A stretch of DNA of 21,212 nucleotides. It comes from Larix sibirica. Taxonomy: Eukaryota; Streptophyta; Pinopsida; Pinales; Pinaceae. A program made the translations under genes and the position numbers. The stretch lies in NCBI GenBank assembly GCA_004151065.3, contig NWUY0304939981.1, positions 1-21,212 on the forward strand. The letters are read 5' to 3'. A model generated the notes under the pieces. The model was not told the DNA's origin. It ran no database searches and saw only the letters and a program-made list of their open reading frames with translations. This document shows, piece by piece, positions 19,244-21,212 of this stretch (position 1 is the first letter of the stretch; each line of letters begins with the position of its first letter).

Positions 19244-19634
19244 CCACGGTGCTTCTAAAAAAAATATGTTCCAGAATCAGTAATAAAACTATTATTTTTT
19301 TATATATGTAATTATCCAACACTAAGGTAAGCAACTTATAGCGTGCTCACTAAACATCTTCCTTAAATAATTCTATTTGGATTGAAAGCACCTAAAATAT
19401 ATTATTAAAGCCAGTCAGGCAGCAAGCATAAAGGGTCTCCTAAAAGCAATTGATTCCCCCGATCTACATGCCCCCCCCTCCCAGATATAGTTCTTAACTT
19501 CCTTAAATGCCAATATTAATGAAAATAAAATATCCTTTCACTCGTAATCGGTGCACTAACATCCTCCTCTACGTGCATGTGAATCGTGCTCTACAAGGGA
19601 TGGTTAGTAATCATGGTATGGGCCTCGTGCTATG
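19244..19634. other. AT-rich spacer, no gene seen
   Basis: Contains A- and T-runs near 19257-19266 and 19290-19300 and an eight-C run near 19470. No gene or RNA is recognised. Confidence 0.5.
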
Positions 19635-19685
19635 TTAATTGGGCTATAAAGTAATTAATTGGGCTAACAAGGTACTTGGGCTATG
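19635..19685. repeat. ~20-nt tandem repeat, about 3 copies
   Basis: TTAATTGGGCTA is exact at 19635-19646 and 19655-19666. A diverged third copy, CTTGGGCTA, begins at about 19675, giving a regular 20-nt spacing. Confidence 0.8.
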
Positions 19686-20384
19686 GGGCATTGAAGAAAA
19701 CACCTTTCTTTTCTTTCGGCATTGATGGCTAATCTAAATAAGTTCAGTGTACGAACCTAATCAGAGCCGCCATTGTAAAACCCCGGTTCACTAGTCCTCT
19801 GGGGTGCAAGTATATAAAGCGATCAACCATAAAGTATAAAGCAGCAGGTGAGCATCAAGATGAAGGCGCTCTGGAAACACTCTTAAGCTAGTGTATTATA
19901 TATGCAATTATGCAAATTGAATCATAAATTGACTCATATTAGTAGCTTTACGCGGTAGCAGTAGGCGTGTTCTCTCCCTATGATTAGCCCCTGTGAGTAG
20001 CTCTACGTTTCAAACCTCATCGAAGCTCATTGTGTAACTTAATGCATTGTGTAACCTGATTGTATAACCTCATCCATCGAGCTCTATGGCCCCAGTGACT
20101 AGTCCCCATGTGGATAAGTACCCTTCGATTTGTTCCTATCAATTAGCTCTTGCCATCGCATCGCTTGGATCGTTATCTCGTCGTCTGTTGGTAACGTGGG
20201 GGGTCTTAAATGACCTCTCTTGTAAACATGTCCTGGGCGAATAAGTGTTTCCACCTAACCCACCAGCTGAATCGTAAATAAACAAGCTGTTGTAAACCTC
20301 GCTCTTCTTGTTTTAGGTATAGCAAACCCTGCGCCTGCCCCATTATTATTCCCCCCTCAATTATTTATTATCCTTCGATAAGCT
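19686..20384. other. Spacer with a short GTGTAAC repeat
   Basis: CATTGTGTAAC occurs at 20028-20038 and 20045-20055, with a near copy GATTGTATAAC at about 20058-20068. Otherwise I see nothing recognisable. A small hairpin or promoter cannot be excluded but none is supported. Confidence 0.5.
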
Positions 20385-20490
20385 CAACTTAGTAGCTCAA
20401 ATAATACTCAAGCATTATCGTCGTCCTCAACAGCTCACATCATACATACTCCTCCTCAACGCTGTCGCTCAACTACATAAATACTCCTCT
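20385..20490. repeat. CTCAA-spaced degenerate repeat
   Basis: CTCAA or CTCAC recurs at intervals of roughly 8-20 nt. The strings CATACATACTCCTC and CATAAATACTCCTC mark a longer duplicated unit about 35 nt apart. No reading frame is maintained. Confidence 0.65.
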
Positions 20491-20545
20491 GCTTGTAACC
20501 AGAAAGCGTAATGATTTTCAAATGAAAACCTACATAACGTAATGG

Positions 20546-20710
20546 AGTATTGGGAACTAAAAAATGGGGTGGATACATAAAGCATAAATAACGTAGGATT
20601 GGTTCCTCATAATTTGAGTATTGGTAATTAAAACTTAATGGTTAATGTGTGGGCTGTAGTATTGGGTACAGAAGGCCAAATGGTGGATAGATAACTGAAA
20701 GCGTAAAGTG
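20546..20710. repeat. AGTATTGG-headed repeat, 3 copies
   Basis: Units start with AGTATTGG at 20546, 20617 and 20658. The first and third share AGTATTGGG, AATGG, GGTGGATA and a following AAAGC with TAAA, while the middle copy is truncated. An AAAGCGTAA string at about 20503 suggests a further partial unit upstream. Confidence 0.7.
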
Positions 20711-20880
20711 TCATCCATCCTGGGTGCCGTAGACTTGGCAGGTGTCGTAGCTGTTGCCATAGCTGTTGCAATTGTAGTTTCCATTCGTTGTTGCCGTAGT
20801 TATCATATCCGTATCTGTATCTGCAGCTGTATCTGTATCCGTGCAGCCATATCCGTCTGTTGGTCCGCCTAACTTCACAG
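20711..20880 (-). repeat. Hexanucleotide-based triplet repeat (GATACA-like)
   Basis: The minus strand carries runs of GATACAGATACA and CAGCTATGGCAACAGC in constant triplet phase. The frame 20711-20902 is open for 63 codons with alternating Thr-Asp and Asn-Gly-Tyr runs. Triplets end mostly in A or C, unlike the NNT arrays, so this is a separate repeat. Openness follows from the stop-free unit and is not evidence of a gene. Confidence 0.65.
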
Positions 20881-20899
20881 GATAAGGCCTGTACCGACC

Positions 20900-21070
20900 C
20901 ATATAATACTATCCCTTATATACCAGTCCTGATGGCCCGTCCCATACCAGACCTGAACTGACATACAAGACCAGATAGGACCGGCCCTTCTTTATAAGGA
21001 GCCCAGCTAAGACCAACCCTGATTACCGGTACCTTACCAGCCCAGATAGTACCATATTTGACCGCGCCCC
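20900..21070. repeat. CCAGnCC/ACCAGATAG degenerate repeat
   Basis: Diverged units such as ACCAGTCCTGAT, ACCAGACCTGAA, GACCAGATAGGACC and GCCCAGATAGTACC recur about every 15-50 nt. The rest of the window to 21212 holds no feature I recognise. Confidence 0.6.
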
Positions 21071-21212
21071 GTTGAAGGATCCCGGACTGTCTAATCTAAC
21101 TGGCTATGGGCCTGATTCACCCGATCTCACCAGCAAAGAGCCAGGGGTGGAGCAAGCCCGTATATAAATTAGAAGTTATAAATAGTAATCCTATATGTCT
21201 AGGCCTTCCTAT

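Noticed and set aside
1-21212. CRISPR arrays, bacterial operons or phage modules
   Set aside because: No regularly spaced identical repeats with unique spacers, no ribosome-binding-site-led gene series and no recognisable phage or bacterial genes were seen.

Overview
This window looks like non-coding DNA from a large plant organelle genome, most likely the mitochondrial genome of a seed plant and perhaps a gymnosperm. That is an inference, because no diagnostic mitochondrial gene was found. It rests on 21 kb without one recognisable protein gene, only short ORFs on both strands, patchy base composition, and many imperfect tandem and dispersed repeats. A plant nuclear region, or a nuclear copy of mitochondrial DNA, cannot be excluded.

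Layout. Positions 1-2100 are a relatively GC-rich spacer with one long unexplained minus-strand frame (1380-1904). Positions 2130-2910 hold a degenerate repeat built of triplets. Positions 2911-6000 are spacer with a 44-nt tandem array (4857-5055) and a short hydrophobic ORF (5396-5611). Positions 6023-7307 hold two diverged direct repeats flanking an isolated protein-like ORF of 92 codons (6737-7015). Positions 7311-9480 are a very AT-rich desert. Positions 9481-13100 are mixed spacer with a second, minus-strand patch of the triplet repeat (10447-10632) and a stretch open on both strands (11375-11704). Positions 13108-14060 hold several local direct repeats. Positions 14060-16980 are spacer with degenerate repeats. 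Positions 16990-17840 hold the largest triplet-repeat array, on the minus strand. Around 18911-19243 is a minus-strand ORF overlapping short stretches that resemble the 3' end of a small-subunit rRNA and a tRNA T-arm, both probably relics. From 19620 to the end are five different small repeat families.

The most interesting structure is the triplet-phased repeat. Sense-oriented copies (about 2130-2910) and antisense copies (about 5575-5685, 10447-10632 and 16990-17840) share blocks such as CCTTCAACTG and TTATGGAGAT. They keep a three-base phase with T strongly preferred as the third base. In one frame this reads as Ala/Asn/Asp/Gly/Ser/Thr-rich protein, broken by frameshifts and by stops that fall at one recurring position. 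It is either a decayed coding repeat or a slippage-driven triplet satellite. No operon, CRISPR array, complete tRNA or complete rRNA was seen, so there is no basis for describing genes that work together.
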